A stretch of 49,182 nt of DNA. It comes from an uncultured Methylocystaceae bacterium. Lineage in GTDB: Bacteria > Pseudomonadota > Alphaproteobacteria > Rhizobiales > Beijerinckiaceae. The notes below the pieces were generated by a model that was not told where the DNA came from, did no database searches, and saw only the letters and a list, made by a program, of their open reading frames with translations. This document shows positions 1 through 8,750 of this stretch, piece after piece. Within the stretch, counting starts at the first letter, position 1, and each line of letters begins with the position of its first letter. Both the position numbers and the translations under genes were made by a program. Where the stretch lies: positions 1 through 49,182 of the forward strand of contig CALMZV010000010.1 in assembly GCA_937870755.1 (NCBI GenBank), read 5' to 3'.

Positions 1-753
1 GCGCTGACGCTGGAGGCTTCGAACGCCTATACGAGGCAGGTTCGGATGCTGGGCGGCGACGGCGCGGATGTGATCCGGGCGGGCGTGGGCGCGGGCCGGT
101 ATGTGGGGTCGCTTTACGTCGACGGCGGGTCGGGGTCGGACCTGATCGAGGTCGGGCATGTGGAAGGCGCGACGGCCGCCGGCAGCGGGATCGACGGCGG
201 GGCGGGCGACGACGTGATCCGTGTGCTCGACACGTTCAACGGCGTGGGCGTTTTCGGCAACACGCGGTTTGCGATCGCGGCCGGCGAGGGCGCCGACCGG
301 GTGGAGCTGCAGGGGACGCAATACAATCTTCTGGGCGACGCGCTGAACGTGGTGGACGGCGGCGCGGGGTTCGACACCTTCGTGTGGAATGCGCGCTACG
401 ACCTCAACCGCAACACCGACCAGGTCGGCGTCGATGCGACGAACCCCGTTTTTGCGAAGGAGATCGGGGTTCGCAACTTCGAATATCTGGACATCGCGGG
501 ATCGGGGGCGTCGGGCCGCACGGTGACGCTGGGGGCCGACGACGTGGCGGCGATCACGCAAGGCTCGGACTTCGACCGGTCGCTGCTGCCGGACCTCGGC
601 CTGTCGGGGGTCGGGCATACGCTGTTCGTCAATGTGGGGGCGGGCAACAGCCTCGCGCTCTCGGGCGCGTGGACCGACCTCGGCGCCACGCTCTACAACG
701 GCGTCAGTTACGCCGCCTATCAGCAGGCGGGCGAAGTGCTGCTCGTAACCTGA
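1..753 (+). CDS. RTX-like calcium-binding surface/secreted protein, C-terminal part
   Basis: The reading frame is open from the first base of the window, so the start lies upstream; 250 codons are visible before the TGA. The visible part has at least four glycine/aspartate-rich nonapeptide-like units (GGDGADVI, GGSGSDLI, GGAGDDVI, GGAGFDTF), the signature of hemolysin-type calcium-binding (RTX) proteins. Such proteins are usually exported by a type I secretion system and fold on binding calcium outside the cell. The last ~100 residues lack the repeats and look like a beta-rich C-terminal domain, as expected for a C-terminal secretion signal region. No ABC exporter, membrane fusion protein or TolC gene lies in the window. 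The dTDP-rhamnose genes start 64 bp downstream, so a surface-layer or adhesin role is possible, but that is inference. Confidence 0.7.
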   Translation, partial: ALTLEASNAYTRQVRMLGGDGADVIRAGVGAGRYVGSLYVDGGSGSDLIEVGHVEGATAAGSGIDGGAGDDVIRVLDTFNGVGVFGNTRFAIAAGEGADRVELQGTQYNLLGDALNVVDGGAGFDTFVWNARYDLNRNTDQVGVDATNPVFAKEIGVRNFEYLDIAGSGASGRTVTLGADDVAAITQGSDFDRSLLPDLGLSGVGHTLFVNVGAGNSLALSGAWTDLGATLYNGVSYAAYQQAGEVLLVT

Positions 754-777
754 ACGGCCGGCGCGCTTGAATCCCGC

Positions 778-800
778 GGCGGAACTTTCTAGGTTCCGCC
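778..800 (+). terminator. Hairpin between the RTX-like gene and rfbB
   Basis: A perfect 8-bp stem (GGCGGAAC at 778-785, GTTCCGCC at 793-800) encloses a 7-nt loop (TTTCTAG). It lies 25 bp after the RTX-like stop and ends 16 bp before the rfbB start. No T-run follows, so it is either a weak terminator or attenuator of the upstream gene or a structure in the rfbB leader. Confidence 0.45.
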
Positions 801-816
801 AACTCTGGAGCCTGTC

Positions 817-1869
817 TTGCGCATTCTGATCACCGGCGGCGCCGGCTTTATCGGTTCGGCCGTCGTGCGCCGGTTGATGGCCGAAGGCGGGCACGACGTG
901 CTCGTGTTCGACAAGCTGACTTACGCCGGCAATCTGGATTCGCTCGCGCCGGTCGCGGGCAAGCCGGGATACGCGTTCCGGCGCGCCGATATCTGCGACA
1001 GGACCGCGGTCGCGCGGGCGTTGGCGGAGTTCGAGCCCGACACGGTCATGCATCTGGCCGCCGAAAGCCATGTCGACCGTTCGATCGACGGGCCGGCGGC
1101 CTTCATCGAGACGAATCTCGTCGGAACCTTCGTCATGCTGGAGGCGGCGCTCGCCTATTGGCGTGCGCTCGACGCCGCCGCGGCCGCGCGGTTCCGCTTC
1201 ATGCATATTTCGACCGACGAGGTGTTCGGATCGCTCGGCGCGGACGGCTTCTTTCGCGAAGATACGCCCTATGCGCCGAACTCGCCCTACTCCGCCTCCA
1301 AGGCGGGGTCCGACCATCTCGTGCGCGCATGGCGCGAGACCTACGGGCTGCCGACCATCGTCACCAACTGCTCCAACAATTACGGCCCCTATCACTTCCC
1401 CGAGAAATTGATTCCGCTGACCATTCTCAACGCGCTCGAAGGCAGGCCGCTGCCGGTCTACGGGCGGGGAGAAAACGTGCGCGACTGGCTTTATGTCGAC
1501 GATCATGCGGCGGCGCTGGCGCTGGTCGCGCGCAACGGCGTCGTCGGCCAGTCCTACAATGTCGGCGGCCGCAACGAGAAACGGAACATCGAGGTCGTGC
1601 AGGCGATCTGCGGCATTCTCGACGACATCCGCCCCCGCGACGAGGGGCCGCACAGCGATCTCATCGCTTTCGTGAAGGATCGGCCCGGTCACGATCTGCG
1701 CTACGCCATCGACTGCACGAAAATCGAACGCGACCTCGGCTGGCGCCCGCGCGAGACGTTCGAGACCGGCTTGCGCAAGACCGTGCAATGGTACATCGAC
1801 AACCCCGCCTGGTGGCAGGCGATCCGCTCGGGCGCATATCGCGGCGAACGCCTCGGCCAGATCGCCTGA
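817..1869 (+). CDS. rfbB: dTDP-glucose 4,6-dehydratase
   Basis: Second step of dTDP-L-rhamnose synthesis: converts dTDP-glucose to dTDP-4-keto-6-deoxyglucose with bound NAD. The 350-aa product has the extended-SDR features expected of RmlB: the Rossmann GGAGFIG at residues 7-13, STDEVFG at 132-138 with the catalytic Thr-Asp-Glu triad, and the YxxxK pair Tyr158/Lys162. Length is normal for the family. The start is a TTG: a GGAG ribosome site at 807-810 sits 6 nt before it, and the family N-terminus ([13 protein letters not shown]) begins exactly there. It is first in the order rfbB-rfbC-rfbD-rfbA, with short gaps or overlaps that indicate one operon. Confidence 0.96.
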   Translation: MRILITGGAGFIGSAVVRRLMAEGGHDVLVFDKLTYAGNLDSLAPVAGKPGYAFRRADICDRTAVARALAEFEPDTVMHLAAESHVDRSIDGPAAFIETNLVGTFVMLEAALAYWRALDAAAAARFRFMHISTDEVFGSLGADGFFREDTPYAPNSPYSASKAGSDHLVRAWRETYGLPTIVTNCSNNYGPYHFPEKLIPLTILNALEGRPLPVYGRGENVRDWLYVDDHAAALALVARNGVVGQSYNVGGRNEKRNIEVVQAICGILDDIRPRDEGPHSDLIAFVKDRPGHDLRYAIDCTKIERDLGWRPRETFETGLRKTVQWYIDNPAWWQAIRSGAYRGERLGQIA

Positions 1870-1893
1870 ACGCGCAAACGGGGACGCTGAACG

Positions 1894-2448
1894 ATGCTGT
1901 TCGAAGACACGTCCATTCCCGAGGTCAGGATCGTCACGCCGAAAAAGCACGGCGACGCGCGCGGCTTCTTTTCCGAGGTCTACAAGCAGTCCGAATGGCG
2001 CGCGGCGGGTCTGAACCACACGTTCGTGCAGGACAACCATTCGTATTCGGCGCCGGCCGGCACATTGCGCGGCCTGCATTTCCAGACCGCGCCCTTCGCG
2101 CAGGACAAGCTGGTGCGCGTGGTGCGCGGCCGCATTCTCGACGTCGCCGTCGACATCCGGCGCTCCTCGCCCACCTTCGGCAAACATGTCGCGGTCGAAC
2201 TGTCCGCCGACAACTGGAAGCAATTGTTCGTGCCGGTCGGCTTCGCCCACGCGTTCGTCACGCTCGAACCCGACACGGAGGTGCTCTACAAGGTGACGGC
2301 GCTCTATTCGCCCGCGCACGACCGGGGTCTCGCTTTCGACGATCCCGATCTCGGCATCGCCTGGCCTGCGCCGCCGGGCGGGCTGGTGCTGTCCGACAAG
2401 GACCGGAAATGGCCGCGCCTGCGCGATCTTCCGGACGCATTCGCGTGA
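1894..2448 (+). CDS. rfbC: dTDP-4-dehydrorhamnose 3,5-epimerase
   Basis: Third step of dTDP-L-rhamnose synthesis, a cupin-fold epimerase. The 184-aa product carries the RmlC core: LRGLHFQ with the catalytic His62, Lys72 in the following QDKLVRV strand, and Tyr132 in the YKVT motif, matching the His/Lys/Tyr set of characterised enzymes. The ATG start is 24 bp after rfbB, with a GGGGA-like ribosome site upstream. Its TGA overlaps the GTG start of rfbD, a sign of translational coupling. Confidence 0.95.
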   Translation: MLFEDTSIPEVRIVTPKKHGDARGFFSEVYKQSEWRAAGLNHTFVQDNHSYSAPAGTLRGLHFQTAPFAQDKLVRVVRGRILDVAVDIRRSSPTFGKHVAVELSADNWKQLFVPVGFAHAFVTLEPDTEVLYKVTALYSPAHDRGLAFDDPDLGIAWPAPPGGLVLSDKDRKWPRLRDLPDAFA

Positions 2449-3329
2449 GTTCGCTGCGCGTCGCCGTCACCGGCCTCGTCGGCCAGGTCGTCTCCTCGCT
2501 GATCGAGCGCGCGCCGCCCGATGTCGAGATGATCGCGCTCGGCAGGCCGCAGCTCGATCTGGCGGTGCGCGACGCCGTGCTCTCCACACTGCGCGCGGCG
2601 CGCTGCGACGTCATCGTGAACGCGGCCGCCTATACCGCCGTCGACAAGGCCGAGAGCGAGCCGGACGTGGCCATGCGCGTCAACGGCGACGGTGCGTTCT
2701 ATGTCGCCGAGGTGGCGGCCGAACTGCGCGTGCCGCTCGTGCATCTGTCGACCGACTATGTGTTCGACGGCGCGCTCGACCGTCCCTATCGCGAGGACGA
2801 CGCGCCCAACCCCACGGGCGCCTACGGCCGGTCGAAACTCGCCGGCGAGCGCAGGATAGCGGCGACCCACGACAACCACGCCATCCTGCGCACGGCCTGG
2901 GTCTACAGCCCGTTCGGGACGAATTTCGTGCGCACCATGCTGCGCCTCGCCGAAACGCGCGATGAGATCGGCGTCGTCGCCGATCAGCGCGGCAACCCGA
3001 CCGCCGCTTTCGATATCGCGGACGCGGTGCTGGCGATCGCGCGTCGCCTGCGCGCGGATTCCTCGCCCGCCCTGCGTGGCGTCTTCCATGTGAGCGGCGC
3101 CGGCGAGGCGACCTGGGCCGGTTTCGCTGAGGCCGTCTTCGCCGAATCCGCCCGGCGCGGCGGACCCGTCGCGCGCGTGCGGCCGATCGCGACCGCCGAT
3201 TATCCGACCGCCGCCGCGCGGCCGGCCAATTCGAGGCTCGACAACGCGAAACTCGACGCCTGCTACGGACTGGTTCTGCCCCACTGGCGCGTTTCGCTCG
3301 GCCGCTGTCTCGACCGATTGATCTCCTGA
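2445..3329 (+). CDS. rfbD: dTDP-4-dehydrorhamnose reductase
   Basis: Last step of dTDP-L-rhamnose synthesis: NAD(P)H reduction of the 4-keto group. The 294-aa product starts at a GTG that overlaps the rfbC stop (GTGA), which puts the nucleotide-binding VTGLVGQ at residues 8-14. STDYVFDG lies at 102-109 and the catalytic YxxxK pair is Tyr127/Lys131 in YGRSK. The same frame stays open far upstream, but that stretch is antisense-like shadow over rfbB and rfbC; the family N-terminus begins at this GTG. Confidence 0.94.
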   Translation: MSSLRVAVTGLVGQVVSSLIERAPPDVEMIALGRPQLDLAVRDAVLSTLRAARCDVIVNAAAYTAVDKAESEPDVAMRVNGDGAFYVAEVAAELRVPLVHLSTDYVFDGALDRPYREDDAPNPTGAYGRSKLAGERRIAATHDNHAILRTAWVYSPFGTNFVRTMLRLAETRDEIGVVADQRGNPTAAFDIADAVLAIARRLRADSSPALRGVFHVSGAGEATWAGFAEAVFAESARRGGPVARVRPIATADYPTAAARPANSRLDNAKLDACYGLVLPHWRVSLGRCLDRLIS

Positions 3330-3343
3330 CACCAAGGATCGAC

Positions 3344-4213
3344 ATGCGCGGAATCGTTCTGGCCGGAGGCTCCGGCACCCGTCTGCATCCCATGACTTTG
3401 GCGATGTCCAAGCAATTGCTGCCGGTCTACGACAAGCCGATGATCTATTATCCGGTGTCGGTGCTCATGCTCGCCGGCGCGCGCGAAATCCTCATCATCT
3501 CCACGCCGGAGGATCTGCCGGCGTTTCGTCGCCTGCTTGGGAGCGGCGCGCAATGGGGCGTCGCGTTTTCCTATGCCGAACAGCCGCGGCCGGAGGGGCT
3601 GGCGCAGGCCTATACGATCGGCGCCGCGTTCGTCGAAGGTCGCAATTCCGCGCTCGTGCTCGGCGACAACATCTTCTACGGGCATGGCCTCACCGCATCG
3701 CTGCGCGCGGCGCGCGAAAGGCGGGACGGAGCGACCGTCTTCGCCTATCGCGTGCGCGATCCCGAGCGCTACGGCGTCGTCGAGTTCGACCGGGAAGGGC
3801 GCGCGCGCTCGATCGAGGAGAAACCGCTTGCGCCGAAGTCCGACTGGGCGGTGACGGGACTTTACTTCTATGACGCCCGCGCGCCCGAATACGCGGCCGC
3901 GCTCGAACCTTCCGCGCGCGGCGAACTGGAGATCACCGATCTCAACCGAATCTATCTCGAAAGCGGCGCGCTCAATGTCGAGCGGCTGGGGCGCGGCTTC
4001 GCCTGGCTCGACACCGGCACGCCCGGCTCGCTGCTGGAAGCAGCGCAATATGTCCAGGCGATCGAGCAGCGGCAGGGGCAGCGCATCGCATGTCTGGAGG
4101 AGATCGCGTTCCACCAGGGCTGGATCGACGAAGCGGCCGTGCGCGAGGCCGCCGCGCGCCTGGCCAAGAGCGGCTATGGGGATTATCTGCTGAAGGTGCT
4201 GAAGGACGCCTGA
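3344..4213 (+). CDS. rfbA: Glucose-1-phosphate thymidylyltransferase
   Basis: First step of dTDP-L-rhamnose synthesis: joins dTTP and glucose-1-phosphate. The 289-aa product begins with the nucleotide-binding GGSGTRLHP (residues 8-16), followed by [24 protein letters not shown], and the EEKP and AVTGLYFYD segments typical of RmlA. The ATG is preceded by AAGGA 5 nt upstream. It closes the rfbBCDA operon. Its stop codon lies only 3 bp from the stop of the convergent dehydrogenase gene, within a small hairpin. Confidence 0.96.
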   Translation: MRGIVLAGGSGTRLHPMTLAMSKQLLPVYDKPMIYYPVSVLMLAGAREILIISTPEDLPAFRRLLGSGAQWGVAFSYAEQPRPEGLAQAYTIGAAFVEGRNSALVLGDNIFYGHGLTASLRAARERRDGATVFAYRVRDPERYGVVEFDREGRARSIEEKPLAPKSDWAVTGLYFYDARAPEYAAALEPSARGELEITDLNRIYLESGALNVERLGRGFAWLDTGTPGSLLEAAQYVQAIEQRQGQRIACLEEIAFHQGWIDEAAVREAAARLAKSGYGDYLLKVLKDA

Positions 4214-4225
4214 GTCCTACAGGCG
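4207..4225. terminator. Small hairpin spanning two convergent stop codons
   Basis: CGCCTG (4207-4212) pairs with CAGGCG (4220-4225) around a 7-nt loop. The stem-loop contains the rfbA stop on one strand and the dehydrogenase stop on the other. There is no T-run, so any terminator activity is probably weak. Confidence 0.35.
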
Positions 4226-5521
4226 CCAGAGCGTCACGCCGTCGGGCGTCTGGTCGCGCGCCAGCACGCCCTTCACGTCGAGCACCACGCTGCCGGACGG
4301 CGCGAGCAACCTTTGCACCAGCGCCCAGCCCTGCGCGCGATAGGCGTCGTGCGGCACCGCGAGCACGATCGCCTGCGCGGGTTTGAGCGCATCCGGCGGC
4401 GTCAGCCGCAAGCCGTATTCGTGTTCGACCTCGGCGGGGACGGCGAGCGGGTCGGTCACCTGCACGTCGATATTGTGCTCCTTGAGCGTTTCGATGATGT
4501 CGACGACGCGCGAATTGCGGATGTCGGGCACGTTTTCCTTGAACGTCAATCCGAGCACGGTGACTGTGCGGCCGTTCGCGCCGCTTCTGGCGAGCAGGCG
4601 CAGGCATTCCTGCGCGACGCGCGCGCCGACGCCGTCGTTGATGCGCCGACCGGACAGGATCACCTGCGGGTGATAGCCCGCCACTTCCGCGCGATGGGTG
4701 AGATAATACGGATCGACGCCGATGCAGTGGCCGCCGACGAGGCCCGGCGAGAACGGCAGGAAATTCCATTTCGTGCCGGCGGCGGCAAGCACATCGCCGG
4801 TGTCGATGCCGAGCATGTGGAACACCGCGGAAAGCTCGTTCATGAAGGCGATATTGATGTCGCGCTGCGTGTTCTCGATGACCTTCGCGGCCTCCGCGAC
4901 GCGGATGCTGGGCGCGCGATAGACGCCGGCCTTCACGACCGATCCGTAGACGGCGGCCACGATGTCGAGCGTCGCCGCGTCCTGACCGGACACGATCTTG
5001 GTGATCGTCTCGAACCGATGCGTCGTGTCGCCCGGATTGATGCGCTCCGGGCTGTAGCCGACATGAAAATCGCGCCCGCAGACCAGGCCCGAGGCCTTTT
5101 CGAGCACGGGCGCGCAGTCTTCCTCGGTCGCGCCGGGATAGACGGTCGATTCGTAGACGACGATCGCGCCCCGCCGCAGCGCCGCCCCAACGGTGCGCGA
5201 GGCCGCCAGCACCATCGACAGATCGGGCCGGCGCGCGGCGTCCACCGGCGTCGGCACGGTCACGATGAAGAAATCGGCGGGCGCCAGATCGTGCGCGTCG
5301 CTGGTGAAACGGATCGGCGCCTGGAGAAGCGCGGCCGCGTCGATCTCGCGCGTGCGGTCGTGGCCGCGTCGCAGTTCGGCGATGCGCGCCGAGTCGATGT
5401 CGAATCCGATGGTTTCTGCGCCGCTTGCGGCGAAGGCGGCCGCCACCGGCAGCCCCACATAACCGAGGCCGATGACGGCGATCTTGCGCGTGGTGGGCGC
5501 GCTGGAGGCGGGGTGCGTCAC
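4217..5521 (-). CDS. UDP-N-acetylhexosamine 6-dehydrogenase (TviB/WbpA type nucleotide sugar dehydrogenase)
   Basis: A 434-aa member of the UDP-glucose/GDP-mannose dehydrogenase family. These enzymes oxidise C6 of a nucleotide sugar twice with NAD to give a uronic acid. The N-terminal Rossmann motif is IGLGYVGLP (residues 17-25). The catalytic cysteine is Cys266 in GGHCIGVDPYYL, and GLTFKEN marks the C-terminal UDP-binding domain. The DPYYL ending and the overall length resemble TviB/WbpA enzymes that use UDP-GlcNAc or UDP-GalNAc, rather than UDP-glucose dehydrogenases; the substrate is therefore likely but not proven. It lies downstream of the sugar transferase on the same strand (91-bp gap), so it probably feeds uronic acid into the glycan that transferase starts. 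Confidence 0.88.
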   Translation of the reverse strand: MTHPASSAPTTRKIAVIGLGYVGLPVAAAFAASGAETIGFDIDSARIAELRRGHDRTREIDAAALLQAPIRFTSDAHDLAPADFFIVTVPTPVDAARRPDLSMVLAASRTVGAALRRGAIVVYESTVYPGATEEDCAPVLEKASGLVCGRDFHVGYSPERINPGDTTHRFETITKIVSGQDAATLDIVAAVYGSVVKAGVYRAPSIRVAEAAKVIENTQRDINIAFMNELSAVFHMLGIDTGDVLAAAGTKWNFLPFSPGLVGGHCIGVDPYYLTHRAEVAGYHPQVILSGRRINDGVGARVAQECLRLLARSGANGRTVTVLGLTFKENVPDIRNSRVVDIIETLKEHNIDVQVTDPLAVPAEVEHEYGLRLTPPDALKPAQAIVLAVPHDAYRAQGWALVQRLLAPSGSVVLDVKGVLARDQTPDGVTLWRL

Positions 5522-5612
5522 GCTCTGGAAAACCTTCTCGCTGCGGTGCGGGCGGTTCTATCGCAGCCGCAACCGCCGAACAAGCAATCACGCACGAAGC
5601 GCCGCGCGCGCG

Positions 5613-6227
5613 TCACTTGTCCTTGATTCGATCGAGGCCGAATTCCGGCATCGTCGCCTCGCCCTCCGCGCTGATGCCGTGGCGCTGGAACACGCGCCGG
5701 ATCGTCAGGAGGATGATCTTCACGTCCAGCCAGAACGTGCGATTGTCGACATACCACACGTCGAGCGCGAATTTTTCCGGCCAGGAAATGGCGTTGCGTC
5801 CGTTCACCTGCGCCCAGCCGGTCAGGCCCGGCGGCACTTCGTGCCGGCGCGCTTCCTGCGGCGTGTAGCGCGGCAGGTAGCGCATCAGCAGCGGTCGCGG
5901 GCCGACCAGCGACATTTCGCCCTTCAGCACGTTCCACAGTTCCGGCAGTTCGTCGAGCGTGGTCGCGCGCAGAAAGCGCCCCAGCCGTGTCAACCGCTCG
6001 CTGTCGGGCAACGGCGCGCCGGCGGCGTCCGCCGCGTCGCGCATGGTGCGGAACTTGACGAGCGTGAACGGCGCGCCGTTCCTGCCCGGCCGCTGCTGGC
6101 GAAACAGCACGGGCGAACCCATGTCGAAGCGGATCGCGACCGCGACGGCCGCCAGCACGGGCGCGAACAGAATCAGCCCCACCGACGAGCCGACGATATC
6201 GAGCGCGCGCTTGAAGAAAAGACTCAT
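5613..6227 (-). CDS. Undecaprenyl-phosphate sugar-phosphate transferase (small monotopic phosphoglycosyl transferase)
   Basis: This enzyme moves a sugar-phosphate from a nucleotide sugar onto undecaprenyl phosphate at the inner membrane, starting a lipid-linked glycan. The 204-aa protein has one hydrophobic segment (residues ~11-33) and then the bacterial sugar transferase core: KFRTM (58-62), LDELPELWNV (91-100), SLVGPRP (106-112) and GLTGWAQVNGRN (134-145). It is the short PglC-like form without the extra membrane domain of WbaP. I start it at the ATG at 6227 (MSLFFKRALD), where the family N-terminus begins and an AGGGA lies just upstream; a 16-residue extension in frame lacks family similarity. 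The donor sugar cannot be told from sequence. Confidence 0.9.
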   Translation of the reverse strand: MSLFFKRALDIVGSSVGLILFAPVLAAVAVAIRFDMGSPVLFRQQRPGRNGAPFTLVKFRTMRDAADAAGAPLPDSERLTRLGRFLRATTLDELPELWNVLKGEMSLVGPRPLLMRYLPRYTPQEARRHEVPPGLTGWAQVNGRNAISWPEKFALDVWYVDNRTFWLDVKIILLTIRRVFQRHGISAEGEATMPEFGLDRIKDK

Positions 6228-6309
6228 GTTCCCTGTGCAACCGGCCCGCCCGTGGTCGCGGGCGCGGCGCAACATAGGCCAATTGCGCGCAATGTCACGC
6301 CGGTGAACC

Positions 6310-6978
6310 CTACTCCTCGAACAGCGCCGCCGGCGCCCCGTATTTCTCGGGCCAGTCCGCCCAGGCGACGTCGCTCGGGCACAGGGCGTGGTCGACGAGC
6401 GTCCAGCCCGCGCCGCTCCGCTGCATCAGGCCGCCGGCCAGATGGCTCGTGTCGCCGGCGCACACCGTGCCCGCCCAGCGCGGCGCGCCGCCGCCCGGCC
6501 TTTGCGGCCGTGCGATGACGAACGCCCAGTCGCCGCAAACTCGCGCGCGCTGCACCACGAATTCGACCGTCGTGCGCAGCGCCGAGGAGACCGGCGCGCG
6601 CAACGCGTTCATGACGGCGATGCGATCCTCGCCGACGAGTCGGTCGCACGCGCCATCCCGCGGCGCGCGCTCAACCGCCGCCTGCGCATCGGAGGCCGGC
6701 GGCGGCGCGGCGATGCGCGCGATCGCGCCGTCAGCGCATCGGGCGGCTTGCGGGTCGTAACAGCCGCCCTCGCCCCCGGCGCCCGGCGGACAGATCGACT
6801 CCCGCTGCTCGCAGATCATGCCGGACACGCATTGCGCCGCGCCGGGCATGAAACAGCCGCCGAAACCGAACGGACCCTGCGCGCAGGCCTGCGCCGGCGG
6901 CGGGCATGTCTGCGCGGCGACCGGAGCGAACGGCGCCAGCGCGAGGAAACCGGCGAGAGCGACAGGCAGACCTTTCAT
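6310..6978 (-). CDS. Exported cysteine-rich protein of unknown function
   Basis: I do not recognise a named family. The 222-aa product starts with a clear Sec signal peptide (residues 1-23, ending APVAAQ). Next comes a cysteine-rich part with two similar ~20-residue units, each GGC(F/Y) followed by P, QA/AQ, C and a G(M/A)I ending, then a linker of Ala/Pro. The C-terminal ~110 residues hold a compact domain with further cysteines and tryptophans (VCGDWAFV, TLVDHALCPSD). The pattern suggests disulfides in the periplasm or outside. I start it at the ATG at 6978, where the signal peptide begins; the longer frame adds a non-signal-like 12 residues. Downstream, 82 bp away on the same strand, is the sugar transferase, so co-transcription is possible. 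An FNR-like box lies 63 bp upstream. Confidence 0.7.
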   Translation of the reverse strand: MKGLPVALAGFLALAPFAPVAAQTCPPPAQACAQGPFGFGGCFMPGAAQCVSGMICEQRESICPPGAGGEGGCYDPQAARCADGAIARIAAPPPASDAQAAVERAPRDGACDRLVGEDRIAVMNALRAPVSSALRTTVEFVVQRARVCGDWAFVIARPQRPGGGAPRWAGTVCAGDTSHLAGGLMQRSGAGWTLVDHALCPSDVAWADWPEKYGAPAALFEE

Positions 6979-7040
6979 GACCGTCCCCGAACGAGCGAAA
7001 TTTGCGCCCTGCACAACGCGCGCGTTCGCCCGCCCGCGCC

Positions 7041-7054
7041 ATGACGCCGATCAA
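7041..7054. promoter_or_regulatory. FNR/FixK-like box 1 in a divergent intergenic region
   Basis: ATGACGCCGATCAA; on the other strand it reads TTGAT-N4-GTCAT, one base off TTGAT-N4-GTCAA, a common form of FNR/FixK-family sites. It lies between the start codons of the 222-aa (minus) and 536-aa (plus) genes. No good -10 hexamer sits at the class II distance here. A weak AT-rich candidate near 7107 would make it a class I position for the plus gene. Confidence 0.4.
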
Positions 7055-7139
7055 TCGCGGCCCTGGCTTGTGAGGCACGTCAATGCGACGGCGTGGGCGC
7101 GTGGTTCAATAAACATGCTGAGCGGCAGGGGGAATTGGC

Positions 7140-8750
7140 ATGTTTCAATCCGCATCGTCGCGCGCGATCATGGTCGCCGCATTCTCCGTCGCCGCATTCT
7201 CCGGGCCGGGCGCTGTCCCGGCGGCCGCGCAAGGCGGCCAGGCTGGCGTTCCGCCGCCCGTTCCCCGCAACGCGCCCGTGGAGAGTTGCACGGTCGGCGT
7301 CAACTGCTGCTACATCGGCATGCGCCACAACCCGGACGCCTATTCGATGGCGTGGGACCAGACGGTCGGCGGCATGGTGGTGCTCGGCATGTCCGGTTTC
7401 GGCGACCGCGTGCACGGTCCCACCTCCGGCGCCAATTGCCTCGCCTACTGGGCGCAATATATCGCGCCGCTGCCGGGCTATTCGCCGTGGCGTGTGGGCG
7501 CGGCGAGCGCGATGACGGACGGGGCGCCGCAACCGCAACCCGTAGCCGGCGCGGCGCAAGGCGGCGCCAATCCGCCGCCCCCCGCCAGACCGGACGACGG
7601 CGCCAACGCGCCGCCGCCCGCCACCGGCCACTGGCGGTTCGTAGCCGCGCAGGCGCTCAAACACCGCCGGCCGAGCGACGCCCGCACCATGACCAACGAG
7701 ACGAGCGTGCAGGACGGCGCGATGTCGGCGACCTTCACCGAGAACATGATCAACGACGAGGGGCCTGCGACCTGGGGCGGCAAGGCGAACTGGACATGGT
7801 CGGCGCCGTCCGGCGTGAGCGTGCTCGTCCCCGGCGAAAAAATTCAGGCGCAACTCGCTGTCTCCGACCATAGCGTGCCGGAGAAGAAGAGCGGCTGGCG
7901 ACACGGCGCGACCGGCGTGTCCTGCGCCATCCGGTTCGACAACCCCGCGCATGGCGTCGGCGCGAGCGACCAGCGCGCGACCGACATCGTGAACGTCGCG
8001 GTCGGCGAGCAGAAATCGGCGACCCGGTCGGGCGCGGCCGCGATTCCGAACGCCGGCTGGGAGGGCAGGCTCGCGCTCGTCGCCTCCTGCGCCCAGATCG
8101 GAAAGTTCCAGCGCGTCTATCAATGGGTTCCGCCGGGCGCAGCGGCCCCAACCGGCGCCGCGCCGGCCGGCGATGCGCCGGCAAACGCCGCGGCCGCGTC
8201 GCAGGGCGGCGGCGCGCAGCCCTGGCCGACGACGAGCGGCTCGCCCGTCCTGCCGCCGGCGGCCGGCGATGCGACCCCTGCCGCGCCGGCGGTCGACGCC
8301 GGGCAAGCCGCGCCCGGCCGCGCGGCGACTTCCGGCGCGATCGCGCAGGGCGCCCCCGATGCGCCGCCGCGCGACGAGCGGCCGCCGCCGATCCGGCGCG
8401 TGACGAAGCTGTTCGACAACTGGAACAGCGCCGCCTGCGCGTTCACCGACCGCGCCGATTTCGCGCTCGAGGCGCCGGCGCAGATCACCCATGTCGAACT
8501 CTGGTACAATTGGCGGGCAGGCGAGCGCACGCTGCCGTTCGTGCTCGCCGACGCCGGCGGCGCGCTCGCTGAGGGCGAACTGACGCGCGGCGCGTGCGAT
8601 CCCAATCAGGCCTCCTGGTGCGTGGCGACGGCGTCGCTGGCGGTCGCGGCCCAACCGGGCGCGCATGTGGTGCAGGTGGGACAGGCCAGGCTCTGCCAGA
8701 ACGCGCAGAGCGGCGGGCGCGGCTTCGTCCGCGTGCGGGGCATGCGATGA
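7140..8750 (+). CDS. Large exported protein of unknown function with a C-terminal GF-module
   Basis: A 536-aa protein with an N-terminal signal peptide (about residues 1-31, ending PAAAQG). Three folded parts are separated by Ala/Pro/Gly-rich linkers. Residues ~48-110 have closely spaced cysteines (SC, NCC) and aromatics. Residues ~160-335 look beta-rich with Trp repeats (WGGKANWTW). Residues ~421-536 contain Y-N-W-R-x-G and end in NAQSGGRGFVRVRG. This last part resembles residues ~181-302 of the 1558-aa protein encoded next door (see findings). The start has AGGGGG about 8 nt upstream. Its stop overlaps the start of the DUF4424 gene (ATGA), so the two are translated together. No enzyme motif is visible; an envelope or extracellular structural role is a guess. 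Confidence 0.75.
   Translation: MFQSASSRAIMVAAFSVAAFSGPGAVPAAAQGGQAGVPPPVPRNAPVESCTVGVNCCYIGMRHNPDAYSMAWDQTVGGMVVLGMSGFGDRVHGPTSGANCLAYWAQYIAPLPGYSPWRVGAASAMTDGAPQPQPVAGAAQGGANPPPPARPDDGANAPPPATGHWRFVAAQALKHRRPSDARTMTNETSVQDGAMSATFTENMINDEGPATWGGKANWTWSAPSGVSVLVPGEKIQAQLAVSDHSVPEKKSGWRHGATGVSCAIRFDNPAHGVGASDQRATDIVNVAVGEQKSATRSGAAAIPNAGWEGRLALVASCAQIGKFQRVYQWVPPGAAAPTGAAPAGDAPANAAAASQGGGAQPWPTTSGSPVLPPAAGDATPAAPAVDAGQAAPGRAATSGAIAQGAPDAPPRDERPPPIRRVTKLFDNWNSAACAFTDRADFALEAPAQITHVELWYNWRAGERTLPFVLADAGGALAEGELTRGACDPNQASWCVATASLAVAAQPGAHVVQVGQARLCQNAQSGGRGFVRVRGMR

Noticed and set aside
1158-2444. Extension of rfbD upstream to 1158
   Set aside because: The stretch runs in another frame over rfbB and rfbC and has no family similarity; the rfbD N-terminus starts at the GTG at 2445.
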